DNA from: JAEUUM01 sp038326165
GTDB lineage: Bacteria; Bacteroidota; Bacteroidia; Chitinophagales; Saprospiraceae
Assembly: GCA_038326165.1 (NCBI GenBank)
Contig: JBBQJT010000009.1
Location: forward strand, 1-64,000
Direction of reading: 5' to 3'
DNA: 64,000 nucleotides
Part shown: positions 8,560-18,566 of the stretch, piece by piece
How positions within the stretch are numbered: the stretch's first letter is position 1
Layout: the number at the start of each line of letters is the position of its first letter
Position numbers and translations under genes: made by a program
Notes under the pieces: model-generated
Seen by the model: the letters and a program-made list of their open reading frames with translations, nothing else
Database searches by the model: none
What the model was told of the DNA's origin: nothing

Positions 8560-11172
8560 TTAATCTAAAGGTATGTTTTCATAGGCAGATTTTAGCTCAT
8601 CATCAGTTTCAGCTAAAACAATGCGTTTCAAGCTTTCTTTTAACTGTTGCACTTGCTTAATTCTGTCAGGTGACTTTTCATTTTTTGACATAGCAAAAAT
8701 CTGGAATAAGGCGTTTGTACAGGCAAAACGTTTGACCACATCAGCACTTTGATCCAAAGCAGTTTTTTCCAGTGAATTCAAAAAAGGCCCGGATGTTATA
8801 ACGCCACTTTTTTGAAGCAGGTAACCAAAGCTTCTAGAAAAATCTACAACTTCAAAGCCCGAGTATTTTTCAAATTCATCTGACATCCATTGAAGTTTTT
8901 CTGTTTTTTCCGCACGTGCATACGTCATGGCCACAATGTTTCTTATGGCAGGATTCTCTGTAGTTTCTCTCTCCGTGGCAAGCTCAACCGCAATTTGCGG
9001 ATTCTTTTGAACCATATCATCCATAACCAAGAAGAACACATTGGCCTCATCACTTTTTAGCAAAATTTTGTAGTTTTTGCCAATAAAACTTGTATCAACC
9101 TCAAGTATTTTTTGAAGAGCAACTGGTTGTACAGGCGAAGTCATATCTAATGCTTTTTTGCCCACCAAATCACGTATTTGTGGATCTTGAGGATCCAATA
9201 GAACAAAAGCCGCTTGCGAGTATTCTTCAATTTCGCTGTTAATGGCTGGCAATAATGTTTCTGTCGTGAAATTATGTGATTCGTCCAAGCTAGCTTTTTG
9301 CAACAATTCCATTTTTACTAGAATGCTGGAAGACTTTTGGAACAATAGGTTCTTATCCAGGTAATTATCGTCATCATTTCTTTCGCAAAGCAAAATTCTT
9401 TCTGGGTCAATATCTACGATTGAAGGTTCAGAAACATTGAAGCTAAATATTGAAGTCCGTTCATTTACAAACCGCTCAAAGGATGTTTTGACACCCGCTT
9501 TATCATAAATATCAATCCTTATTGGAAACTGGAAAACCATAGGCACTTCTGGCTGATTTTGTGTTTGTGCACAAACGATGGTGAGTACCTTTTGTTCTAT
9601 ATCATAAGTTTTTGTTGTGGTTACTGCAGGATGTCCAGAAGCTAAAAACCATTGATTCCAAAACCACTTTAAATCTTGCCCAGTTACCTCTTCAAATGCC
9701 TGACGCAAATTATCTGCTTCAACTGAGGTAAAGGCGTGTTTTTCTAAATATTTTTTCAAAGAAGCAAAAAAGGCCTCATCACCTAAATATTTCCGGAGCA
9801 TATGTAATATCAGACCACCTTTATTGTAGCTATGAGCATCGAACATGTCTTCATTCTTATTGTAGCCATAATGAATCAAGGGATGCACGCCAGTCATCGC
9901 TGAGCCTTTGTATCCTTCTGCTTCGGACAAACGATGCATTTCTGCTTTATCTAAACCATATTTATGTTCGAACCACAGGTATTCAGAATAATTCGCAAAT
10001 CCTTCATTAAGGGTTAAATTGGACCAACTTTCGCAAGTCACATAATTTCCAAACCAATGATGCGATATTTCGTGCGCAACAATAAAATCATTTGAATTTT
10101 TTGCCAGTGCTTCTGCGTTTTTTTGTACAAATTCACCGTAAATAATTGCAGTGGTATTTTCCATTGCACCACTTACGTAATCCCTTACTGCTACTTGTGA
10201 CAATTTGGGCCAGGGATACTTCACGCCAAAGATATTCGAGAAGAAACCCAACATTTCAGGAGTGTTGTTGTAGATCAATTTAGCATCCGCAGAATATTCC
10301 GGTTCAACCCAATATTCCAAAGGGACATTTTCCCATTGATCTTTTTGAACATAAAATTCGCCAATGGTAAGCATGACCAAATAGGGCGCATGAGGTAATT
10401 TCATTGTCCAATGATCGGTTCTTGTACCATTTGGATTTAGTTTGCTGTCCTGAAGTATTCCGTTGGATAAAGTTTTATATTTATTATCAACTGTTACGAA
10501 AATCTCCTCAGTCATTCTTTCGTTGGGTTTATCTACAGTTGGAAACCACCGTGAATTGTGTTCTGTTTCTCCTTGTGTCCAGATTTGGGTAGGTTTTTTG
10601 GGATCGGTATTCATTGGATCAATAAAAAACAATCCTTTATCGCTTGTTATCGCACTGCTTCCTCCAGCAGAATTTATGGAAGGATGTGCCACATAATTTA
10701 TGGCAATATCAAAGGATTCATTGCGGGTATATGCACGCTCGAGATTGATGTAAAGATTTTTGCCATCATATTCATAAACGAGAGGTTTTCCTGAAGAGGT
10801 AATCGCATTGATGTCAAATCCTTGAGCATCCAAACGAAAACGTTTAACAGGAGACCAATAAGCCTTACAAGAAAGTATCGCGTTGCCAATAACCGTTTCA
10901 TTTGAAAAATCAAAGGAGACAGAAAGACTCATGTGTAACAAATCAATTTCACGTCGATACGAAGGATTATAAACAGGAAGGACAGTGTCGCCAGCTAAAG
11001 AAACTTCTTGATTGGCGAATTCCTCATCCATTGGAGCCATAGCGGCCTCCTCATTCTCAACAATCGCACCAACCTCATCGGGTTCGGGAGTTGCGACAGC
11101 TGGTTTTGGAACACTACAATCACCGAATAGGAGAATACACAGGAGAAAAGTTAAAACAAAAGGATATTTCAT
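8560..11172 (-). CDS. M1-family zinc aminopeptidase, putative lipoprotein
   Basis: This 870-aa gluzincin of the aminopeptidase N family removes N-terminal residues from peptides. The exopeptidase motif GAMEN is near residue 334. Zinc site HEISHHW is near 364, with the third ligand in NEGFANY about 18 residues later. The N-terminal saddle and thermolysin-like domains are present, followed by an alpha-helical C-terminal region. The N-terminus looks like a lipoprotein signal (MKYPFVLTFLLCILLFGDCS, Cys19), but Asp at -1 is unusual for a lipobox. The start is 31 nt after the dapD stop on the same strand, so an operon is likely. It is probably periplasmic or surface-exposed. Confidence 0.92.
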   Translation of the reverse strand: MKYPFVLTFLLCILLFGDCSVPKPAVATPEPDEVGAIVENEEAAMAPMDEEFANQEVSLAGDTVLPVYNPSYRREIDLLHMSLSVSFDFSNETVIGNAILSCKAYWSPVKRFRLDAQGFDINAITSSGKPLVYEYDGKNLYINLERAYTRNESFDIAINYVAHPSINSAGGSSAITSDKGLFFIDPMNTDPKKPTQIWTQGETEHNSRWFPTVDKPNERMTEEIFVTVDNKYKTLSNGILQDSKLNPNGTRTDHWTMKLPHAPYLVMLTIGEFYVQKDQWENVPLEYWVEPEYSADAKLIYNNTPEMLGFFSNIFGVKYPWPKLSQVAVRDYVSGAMENTTAIIYGEFVQKNAEALAKNSNDFIVAHEISHHWFGNYVTCESWSNLTLNEGFANYSEYLWFEHKYGLDKAEMHRLSEAEGYKGSAMTGVHPLIHYGYNKNEDMFDAHSYNKGGLILHMLRKYLGDEAFFASLKKYLEKHAFTSVEADNLRQAFEEVTGQDLKWFWNQWFLASGHPAVTTTKTYDIEQKVLTIVCAQTQNQPEVPMVFQFPIRIDIYDKAGVKTSFERFVNERTSIFSFNVSEPSIVDIDPERILLCERNDDDNYLDKNLLFQKSSSILVKMELLQKASLDESHNFTTETLLPAINSEIEEYSQAAFVLLDPQDPQIRDLVGKKALDMTSPVQPVALQKILEVDTSFIGKNYKILLKSDEANVFFLVMDDMVQKNPQIAVELATERETTENPAIRNIVAMTYARAEKTEKLQWMSDEFEKYSGFEVVDFSRSFGYLLQKSGVITSGPFLNSLEKTALDQSADVVKRFACTNALFQIFAMSKNEKSPDRIKQVQQLKESLKRIVLAETDDELKSAYENIPLD

Positions 11173-11203
11173 TAAGGAGATAATAAGTTATTAAATGAGA
11201 ATA

Positions 11204-12028
11204 CTAAACAGAAACGCCATAATCTCGAAGCGCATTATTCAAAGAGACTTTTTTGTCTGTGCTTTCTTTGCGTTTTCCAATAATTAAAGCACAGGGTACA
11301 TGATATTCTCCTGAAGGAAATTTTTTGGAATAAGACCCTGGGATTACAACAGAACGGGATGGCACAAAACCCCGATAAGTAACAGGCTCAGGCTCAGAAA
11401 CGTCGATTATGTGTGTGGATGCGGTTATGACCACATTAGCGCCAAGCACAGATTCTTTTTGAATATATGCTCCTTCCACCACGATACAACGAGAGCCAAT
11501 AAAACAATCATCCTCTATAATGACTGGTGCCGCTTGCACTGGCTCTAAAACGCCACCGATACCAACGCCCCCACTTAAATGTACATTTTTTCCAATTTGT
11601 GCACAGGATCCAACTGTTGCCCAAGTATCCACCATAGTTCCACTTCCAACATAAGCACCAATATTGACATAAGATGGCATCAAGATCACGCCTGCTTCCA
11701 AAAAGCTACCATATCTTGCAATAGCATGCGGAACAACGCGGACCCCTTTAGCGGCATAATCTTTTTTGAGAGGAATCTTGTCATGAAATTCCATTGGACC
11801 AGCCTCGAAAGTTTCCATTTGGCGGATAGGAAAATACAAAAGAACAGCTTTTTTAATCCATTCATTTACTGTCCATCTCTCGCCGCTATTTGGTTCTGCA
11901 ACTCTGATGTGACCGTTATCCAATAAGTCTAAAACCTTTTCAACAGCAGTTTTATATTCTGTTTTGGTGATTAAAGCCCGGTCTTCCCAGCATTCGTTGA
12001 TCAATTTTTTCAAATCAGCAATCTCCAT
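11204..12028 (-). CDS. dapD: Tetrahydrodipicolinate N-succinyltransferase
   Basis: DapD converts tetrahydrodipicolinate and succinyl-CoA to N-succinyl-2-amino-6-ketopimelate in lysine and diaminopimelate synthesis. The N-terminal helical domain (ADLKKLINECWEDR) is followed by left-handed beta-helix hexapeptide repeats from about residue 100 to 230, including VGSGTMVDTWATVGSCAQIG. The chosen ATG (MEIADL) gives 274 aa, the family length. The longer in-frame start at 12058 adds ten lysine-rich residues with no family support. It probably leads an operon with the M1 peptidase gene. Confidence 0.96.
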   Translation of the reverse strand: MEIADLKKLINECWEDRALITKTEYKTAVEKVLDLLDNGHIRVAEPNSGERWTVNEWIKKAVLLYFPIRQMETFEAGPMEFHDKIPLKKDYAAKGVRVVPHAIARYGSFLEAGVILMPSYVNIGAYVGSGTMVDTWATVGSCAQIGKNVHLSGGVGIGGVLEPVQAAPVIIEDDCFIGSRCIVVEGAYIQKESVLGANVVITASTHIIDVSEPEPVTYRGFVPSRSVVIPGSYSKKFPSGEYHVPCALIIGKRKESTDKKVSLNNALRDYGVSV

Positions 12029-12134
12029 TTTGTGTTTTGTCTTTTTTATTGAGTACAAATTTGAGAAAAAACTGCATCTATTATCACAATTATAGACATT
12101 TGTAAAAAATTAATAGTCAGCTATAATTACAGAG

Positions 12135-15100
12135 ATGAGTACCAACAAACTAATAAAGACATTATCTGCAGCATTATTGTTGAGCTGCTTGTTCACTTCA
12201 AACATCTTATCTGGCCAGAGTGGGTGGAAAAAAACCACAATAAACCACATCAATAATCTTGTTTTAAAGAGTAATTGTGAGTTAAAAGCCAAACCACTTT
12301 TTGAATTAGATCAAAACTTTCTGAAAGCCCAACTCGAATTGTGTCCAGAGTTTGGACAAAAGATGAAAGCTGCACCCGTTGAAATCTCATTACCAAGGGC
12401 AAATGGTGAGTTGGCACTTTGTAAATTATATCAATCAGATATCCTTAATTCATCTTTAAATGCAAAATATCCCGATATTCATTCTTACCGAGGTTACCTT
12501 ATTAGTGATCCTGGATCATTGGTTCGATGTGATATTTCACCAGAGGGATTTCATGCAATGATATTGTTAACTGACAGCGAAACAGAATTTATCGATCCAG
12601 TCACGGTGGGCAAAAAACAAGCGTATGTTGCTTATAAGAAAAATGAAAAACTATCCAAAGGAGAAGCATTCCATTGTAAAGTAACAGGAAAAAGCGATAC
12701 CCAAACCAAAGCTCAGAAATCAGCTGCTCCAGATTGTACTTTGAGAAAATATAGACTTGCCTTGAGCTGTACAGGAGAATATGCTAATTTTCATGGAGGC
12801 ACTAAGCCGAAAGTACTGGCTGCCATGAACACCACAATGACAAGGGTTAGTGGAGTCTATGAAAGAGATTTTGCAGTTACTTTTGAAATCATAGCCAACA
12901 ATGATCTTTTGATATTTCTAAATTCCAATACAGACCCATTTACCAATGATGATGGAGGTACCATGTTGGATGAAAACCAACAAACTGTTGACAACATAAT
13001 TGGAAATACTAATTATGATATAGGCCATGTTTTTAGCACTGGCGGCGGAGGCATAGCAAGCTTATTCAGTGTTTGTAGTTCCAACAACAAGGCAATGGGT
13101 GTGACTGGCTCCGGCAGCCCTGTAGGTGATGGTTTTGATATTGATTATGTGGCTCATGAAATTGGACATCAATTCAATGGCAATCATTCTTTTAACAATG
13201 AGTGTGGGGGCAATGTTTCTCAAAGTACGGCGTATGAGACAGGCAGCGGAAGCACAATTATGGCTTATGCAGGAGTTTGTGATCCCAATGTTCAGAATAA
13301 CAGTGATGATTTATTTCACATCATAAATTTGGATGAAATATCAACATATATTACTGTTCAAAACGGAAACACCTGCCCGGAAAAGATAGATCTAAACAAC
13401 AATGCGCCAACGGTAAATGCTGGTGTAGATCAATTTATACCCAAAAGTACAGCTTTTGAATTGACTGCCACAGGAACAGATCCCGATGGAGACGTATTGA
13501 CCTATGAGTGGGAACAATATGATAAGGAACTGACACCACAACCACCTACAAGTACTGCCACACAAGGCCCTTTGTTTAGATCTTTCAAGCCAACCAGTAG
13601 CCCAACCAGAATTTTTCCCCGGCTAAGCAATATCATTAACAATACCGCAAGTCAGTGGGAAGTGCTACCGTCGGTACCGCGTACCATGAACTTTCGAGTT
13701 GCGGTAAGGGATAATCATGATGGCGGTGGATGTTTTGCGATTGATGCAGTCAAACTAAATGTAGCAACTAACGCCGGGCCATTTTTGGTGACACAGCCAA
13801 ATACACTGTTAACATGGGAAATAGGAAGTCAGGTGCAGGTATTGTGGAATGTTGAGAATACCAATATCGCCCCAGTTAATTCACCCAAAGTTGATATCTT
13901 TTTGTCTTTGAATGGTGGAAATACATATCCCATAATTTTAGCCAAAGGAGTTGACAACAATGGTATGGCAACAATAGATGTTCCCAACAATGCCTCTAAC
14001 CAGTGTAGAGTCAAAATAAAGGGATCAAATAATGTATTTTTTGATATCAGCAATGTCAATTTTATCATCAAACAACCACTTCTCCCTAATTACCTAGTGG
14101 ATATAACGGAATCAGATTATACACTGTGTGCCCTATCCAGCAGTGATACCATAATGACAAAGTTGAAATTTCAATCTTTAACAGGATTCAATTCTCCCGT
14201 TAACTTGGCAGCAACAAACTTGCCTATTGGAATGACCATTGAATTTGATAAAAATCCTGTAATTCCATCAGATTCTGTTGAACTTAGAGTATTTGGATTA
14301 AAATCAATCCCCTCCGGCTCATACTTAATTCCGATAGAAACTACATCGGGAGCTATCATCAAAACAAAATTATTGAATATTGGCATTTCTTCATCAATCC
14401 CTGGGCAGTCCAAACTACTTGAGCCCTCTAATTACCAGAGATCTGTTTCAACACAACCATTATTGACATGGGCACCGGCTGTAGAGGCACAATCATATTT
14501 TGTTGAAATAAGCGATGATTTTTTAGGAAAGAATATCGTTTGGAGCCAAGAGACCAAGGACACCTTTGGATTGGTAGATGTCAAATTGGAAAATTATGGT
14601 ATCTACTATTGGAGAGTAAGGCCGAGTAACACATGTGATTTTGGGTTAGTAACAGGATGGTTCAGCTTTCAAACGATCAACAAAGAGTGCTCGAATTATG
14701 ATAATATTATTCCTATTGTAATACCCAATAATAGCACATTCAATTTTACAAGCACCTTGAACATTACAAGTACAGCAATTATCTCTGAATTGACAGCGAA
14801 AGTTGTAGGAACACACAATTACATTGGTGATTTGGCATTAAGCTTGAGAAAAGCAGGAAAGGAAGTTATTTTGGTCAACCAGGAATGTGATGATCTGAAA
14901 AACATCAATGCCACTTTTGCAGATGACGGCCCTCCACTTGTATGTTCTCCAATACCACCAGCCATAGGCGGTAAAATTTTACCTTCAGGCGGAAAATTAT
15001 CAAGCTGGAATGCTACAGCTGCCAATGGAATATGGAATTTGGACGTTGTTGATGTTTATGATGCAGATGGGGGAACCATAAACAATTGGTCATTGAATAT

Positions 15101-16145
15101 TTGTAGCGAAAAAGATACAACCAATATTCCCACGCTTGTAAGCAATGATACTTTGTTTGTATTGGCTTTAAAACAAACCATAATACGCGATTCGTTGTTG
15201 AAATTTGTACCAGCCAAAGGATCGGGGCAAATAAACTATCTGGTCACTGAATTACCAAAAAATGGCAAGTTGAATCAAATTGTAAATGCTGTAAAATTAG
15301 GCGATACTTTTACACAGGCTAATATTGTCAATGGATTGATGAGATATATACATGAAGACATTACCCAGGACAGAGACAGTATTCTATTTGACGTAATTGA
15401 TGTAGACGGGCATTGGCTGGCCAAACAAAATTTACAAATCATTATTTATCAAGCCTTGACTGCCGATGTAAAAACAACACAAGTCACTTGTTTTGGAGAT
15501 GATGATGGCCAAATAAATATTTTGCCCGAGGGAGGAGTTCCTTCTTATACACTCACTATTAACGACGCACCTACAACCGATTTCAATCCAGCCAACCTAC
15601 CTAAAGGCAATTATAAGGTTGAAGTCAAAGATAAAATCGGCAATATTTTTACAAGCAATGTCATAGTGACCAGCCCAGATCAACTAGGAGCAACTTTAGT
15701 TTCAACTGACAAAACATTGGAGGTAAAAGTTATAGGAGGAACGCCACCCTACCAAATCACCTTAAATGGACAGCTCAAGGGAACGGATACCCTTTTCACG
15801 GATTTGAAACAAGGATTTTATGTAATTGGCTTAAAAGATTCTCAGGGTTGTGAATTTATAGATTCTTTATTGGTTCTTAACACCAATGTCGTTGATGTAA
15901 ACAGTTCCCAGTGGAAAATCATGCCGAATCCATCAAAAGGAATTGCTCAGTTAATTGTGCCGTTTGATTGCAAAACCAAACTAGAGATATTGAGTTCCGA
16001 AGGCAAACATATTTGGTCAATGCCCACACAAGTATTTAAATCAGGACAGCAGATTTATTTGCCAGAAATAGCTCCGGGTATTTATTTGATCCAACTTCAT
16101 TATCTCGAAAAACGTGAATTGCTGAGATGGATTGTAGTAAAATAG
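12135..16145 (+). CDS. T9SS-exported multidomain zinc metalloprotease (reprolysin-like)
   Basis: This 1336-aa secreted protease has a signal peptide (1-27) and a pro-region to about 195. The metzincin domain has VAHEIGHQFNGNH near residues 337-349 (HExxHxxxxxH) and a Met-turn MAYAG near 376, typical of M12B/reprolysin-like enzymes. Next come a PKD-like segment (about 425-560), further beta-sandwich modules, and a proprotein-convertase P-domain (about 860-990, ending in WSLNIC). A cadherin-like domain (998-1105) and one SprB-type repeat (about 1105-1182, starting VTCFGDDDGQI) follow. The C-terminus is a type A T9SS sorting domain (MPNPSKGIAQLIV ... GIYLIQL). It should be exported and anchored at the cell surface. 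Its promoter is shared with, or divergent from, dapD. The neighbour ends 2 nt away, tail to tail. Confidence 0.9.
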   Translation: MSTNKLIKTLSAALLLSCLFTSNILSGQSGWKKTTINHINNLVLKSNCELKAKPLFELDQNFLKAQLELCPEFGQKMKAAPVEISLPRANGELALCKLYQSDILNSSLNAKYPDIHSYRGYLISDPGSLVRCDISPEGFHAMILLTDSETEFIDPVTVGKKQAYVAYKKNEKLSKGEAFHCKVTGKSDTQTKAQKSAAPDCTLRKYRLALSCTGEYANFHGGTKPKVLAAMNTTMTRVSGVYERDFAVTFEIIANNDLLIFLNSNTDPFTNDDGGTMLDENQQTVDNIIGNTNYDIGHVFSTGGGGIASLFSVCSSNNKAMGVTGSGSPVGDGFDIDYVAHEIGHQFNGNHSFNNECGGNVSQSTAYETGSGSTIMAYAGVCDPNVQNNSDDLFHIINLDEISTYITVQNGNTCPEKIDLNNNAPTVNAGVDQFIPKSTAFELTATGTDPDGDVLTYEWEQYDKELTPQPPTSTATQGPLFRSFKPTSSPTRIFPRLSNIINNTASQWEVLPSVPRTMNFRVAVRDNHDGGGCFAIDAVKLNVATNAGPFLVTQPNTLLTWEIGSQVQVLWNVENTNIAPVNSPKVDIFLSLNGGNTYPIILAKGVDNNGMATIDVPNNASNQCRVKIKGSNNVFFDISNVNFIIKQPLLPNYLVDITESDYTLCALSSSDTIMTKLKFQSLTGFNSPVNLAATNLPIGMTIEFDKNPVIPSDSVELRVFGLKSIPSGSYLIPIETTSGAIIKTKLLNIGISSSIPGQSKLLEPSNYQRSVSTQPLLTWAPAVEAQSYFVEISDDFLGKNIVWSQETKDTFGLVDVKLENYGIYYWRVRPSNTCDFGLVTGWFSFQTINKECSNYDNIIPIVIPNNSTFNFTSTLNITSTAIISELTAKVVGTHNYIGDLALSLRKAGKEVILVNQECDDLKNINATFADDGPPLVCSPIPPAIGGKILPSGGKLSSWNATAANGIWNLDVVDVYDADGGTINNWSLNICSEKDTTNIPTLVSNDTLFVLALKQTIIRDSLLKFVPAKGSGQINYLVTELPKNGKLNQIVNAVKLGDTFTQANIVNGLMRYIHEDITQDRDSILFDVIDVDGHWLAKQNLQIIIYQALTADVKTTQVTCFGDDDGQINILPEGGVPSYTLTINDAPTTDFNPANLPKGNYKVEVKDKIGNIFTSNVIVTSPDQLGATLVSTDKTLEVKVIGGTPPYQITLNGQLKGTDTLFTDLKQGFYVIGLKDSQGCEFIDSLLVLNTNVVDVNSSQWKIMPNPSKGIAQLIVPFDCKTKLEILSSEGKHIWSMPTQVFKSGQQIYLPEIAPGIYLIQLHYLEKRELLRWIVVK

Positions 16146-16146
16146 A

Positions 16147-16797
16147 TTATTTCATGTAGATCATCATTCCGGCAATGACCGATACAATACCAACCAAATA
16201 ACCGAGAAACACTTGTGATAGGGTATGTGCTACTAATTTGAGTCGCGCATATCCTACTAATCCTGTAAGCAAAATTGCAATTGAAATCAGCAAGTAATCT
16301 GGCATATATAAACTCCCAAACTGTACCCCATTTAGGAGCAAGCCCGATGAATGAGAGATGATTAACATAACCAAACCACCAGCCATCGCAGCAGCATGAA
16401 CACTGACCTTAAAAACAATATTTAGAACAAAGCAAATAAATAGACAAATCGTGCTACCAAGCACAAAGCCGGTAAAATGTTCAGGAAAATTATTGTGACT
16501 CTGAAGATTTTGAAATAACCAGAGGTAAAAAATGCCGGCAATAATAAAAGGTCCAGTTCTGTCAATTTTGTCTATTAGATTAATGTCTTTAATCAAATTC
16601 AAAAAGGACATGAGTATTACTGCAATACCCGGTATAAGCGCTGTGGAAAAGAGGATCGTAAATATTTGAGGTAATCCATCTGCAATACTAGTAAAACCAA
16701 ATAAGAAAGGATTGGCGTACATCAATAGAATCAATACATAAGTCAGTATAAATAAGGGGTGAAATACCCAACTCAGCAATTTTGAAAGTGTACGCAA
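16147..16797 (-). CDS. PAP2-like integral membrane protein
   Basis: This 216-aa protein has about six predicted transmembrane helices. The last third keeps PAP2-phosphatase-like signatures: KVSVHAAAMAGG, resembling the PSGH region, and ARLKLVAHTLSQVFLGY, resembling SRxxxxxHxxxD. The R-x5-H pair is present, but the Asp that should follow is Gln. It may dephosphorylate a lipid phosphate or undecaprenyl pyrophosphate, or have lost activity. It starts 4 nt after the stop of the OmpA-family gene on the same strand. Confidence 0.72.
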   Translation of the reverse strand: MRTLSKLLSWVFHPLFILTYVLILLMYANPFLFGFTSIADGLPQIFTILFSTALIPGIAVILMSFLNLIKDINLIDKIDRTGPFIIAGIFYLWLFQNLQSHNNFPEHFTGFVLGSTICLFICFVLNIVFKVSVHAAAMAGGLVMLIISHSSGLLLNGVQFGSLYMPDYLLISIAILLTGLVGYARLKLVAHTLSQVFLGYLVGIVSVIAGMMIYMK

Positions 16798-16801
16798 GTT
16801 T

Positions 16802-18466
16802 TTAAATTTTTGTAATGATAAATTCCACTCGCCGATTTAACTCCCTCAATTCTTGTGAGTTATTGGCATTTATTGGTCTTCTGGCGCCAAATCCCACAGT
16901 ACTGATACGAACAGGATTGATTTTTTTAGCTATCAAATAATCACGAACAGTATTTGCCCTTTGTTCAGAAAGGAGCTGCAGCTCCTCAGATTTTCCTAGA
17001 TTGTCAGTATGGCCCTCCACCTTTATATTCATTGAAGGATTGTCTAATAGCAGTCGAACCAACCGATCCAATTCTTGATATGATCGATCTATGATAAGCG
17101 CCTTAGATTGTTGAAAGTATATTGGATTCGAGCTTATTCGGGTGTTGATTGCCTTGGGGTCAACATATATTGTTACTTCGGAAGTGTTGGCATAAAGTGG
17201 AAGAGATTCGATGGAGAGAATTTCTTCGTGTGACAGATACTTTTCTTTGAAAGGGAATATTTTTAGTCTACTCTTGCGTTCAACCACAAGGGTAAAATCG
17301 CCATCAGCGGAAGGAATTACTTTTTGGTAATTGTCTTTTTCTGCAAGCCCAATATAGATCGATGCACTAACAGGTCTTAATGTCTTAGAATCTACCACTC
17401 TGCCCAAAACGGTTACTTTATCTGAGTTTGGTTCAGAAATTTTGACACGGAACAAATCACTAGTCCCATCACGCTTAGAGGAGAAGAAAAAAAATCCGCT
17501 GGAGGTATTGAAGTGAGGCTGAAGATCGTCTTTAGAAGAGTTGATGGGACTAATTAATGCTAAAGGTTCTGACCATTGTGTCCAGCTTTCTGCACTTCTT
17601 TTGCTCATGAAAATATCAAAGCCTCCCATACTGCCAGGTCTATTGCTTGAAAAATACAAGGTTAGCATATCTGATGTAAGATATGGTGTTATATCCCTAA
17701 ATCCTGAATTGACATTTCCCAAATTGATTGGCTCAGTCCAAGAGGAGTCAGCAGTTCTTTGGCTAACATACAGATCATTATCGCCCTTAGAGTCTTCACG
17801 GTTTAGAGAAAGAATCACAACCGAACCGTCTTTGCTCATGGTTAAAGAAACCACTTCTCCAATGGATTTTAAATTGGGAATATTCAAAGGAATAGGCTGT
17901 AACCAAGTCGAATCATTGACCATTTTAATAGTGGAGAAGCCCTTCTTCATTCCACCATCAGAGGGAAACTGATTGATAATAACATATTCATCATCATTTG
18001 GGGTAAAGGAGCAAACACTATTAGGAAGTGCGTTATTGAGCGGATACCCTGGATGAAACGATTCGGTGAAGTAATTACCATCGTTAGAATTGGCCACCCA
18101 AACATCTTGATTAAAAGGTGATTGATAAAGGATCCCTGATTTGCTACCAAGCTGTTGATATATTTTAGCCAGCTCTTTTAGGTATTTATCTTCCGAATAT
18201 TGTTTGTAAATATTCTCGCCATTAATATTCAGGTCTTTTATAAAATCAGGAGATCCAGTCCTGGTATAAAACAACTTACGCCCATCATCACTCAGTACTG
18301 GACTTATTTCATGATAATATGGAGTGTTAATAAATGAGCCCAGCTTTTCTAAGGAATAATCAAGAGTTTGACCCAAACCATAAGCTATATGCACAAGCAA
18401 CAGCAAGATAGTCAAGCCAGAATATCTAAATAAAAACCAAAAATGTGCACTTGGGAGCTTCATCAC
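16802..18466 (-). CDS. OmpA-family protein with PD40 beta-propeller (PorE-like architecture)
   Basis: This 554-aa exported protein has a signal peptide ending near GLGQ (residue 33). A PD40/WD40-like propeller covers about 35-340, with repeats such as YLTSDMLTLYFSSNRPGSMG. A carboxypeptidase-regulatory-like fold covers about 350-435 (VTVLGRVVDSKTLRPVSASI). A C-terminal OmpA peptidoglycan-binding domain covers about 440-554 (GHTDNLGKSEELQLLSEQRA, ending NRRVEFIITKI). This is the order of the T9SS component PorE, but without the N-terminal TPR region and without a lipobox. A T9SS or envelope-anchoring role is therefore an inference from architecture. Confidence 0.85.
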   Translation of the reverse strand: MMKLPSAHFWFLFRYSGLTILLLLVHIAYGLGQTLDYSLEKLGSFINTPYYHEISPVLSDDGRKLFYTRTGSPDFIKDLNINGENIYKQYSEDKYLKELAKIYQQLGSKSGILYQSPFNQDVWVANSNDGNYFTESFHPGYPLNNALPNSVCSFTPNDDEYVIINQFPSDGGMKKGFSTIKMVNDSTWLQPIPLNIPNLKSIGEVVSLTMSKDGSVVILSLNREDSKGDNDLYVSQRTADSSWTEPINLGNVNSGFRDITPYLTSDMLTLYFSSNRPGSMGGFDIFMSKRSAESWTQWSEPLALISPINSSKDDLQPHFNTSSGFFFFSSKRDGTSDLFRVKISEPNSDKVTVLGRVVDSKTLRPVSASIYIGLAEKDNYQKVIPSADGDFTLVVERKSRLKIFPFKEKYLSHEEILSIESLPLYANTSEVTIYVDPKAINTRISSNPIYFQQSKALIIDRSYQELDRLVRLLLDNPSMNIKVEGHTDNLGKSEELQLLSEQRANTVRDYLIAKKINPVRISTVGFGARRPINANNSQELRELNRRVEFIITKI

Positions 18467-18518
18467 GCTGCAAAGTTGTGAAATCTATCGTTAACATGAA
18501 ACATTGATTTACATAGAA

Positions 18519-18542
18519 TTGAAATAACAAGTGCTATTTTTG
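18519..18542 (+). promoter_or_regulatory. Promoter of the decayed MscS gene
   Basis: The -7 element TATTTTTG is at 18535-18542, with a TTG at 18519-18521. It lies 25 nt before a TTG codon (18567) that reads into the channel gene, so the promoter seems to have outlived the coding sequence. Confidence 0.4.
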
Positions 18543-18566
18543 CAAACAAATTAGTTGCAAGGACTA

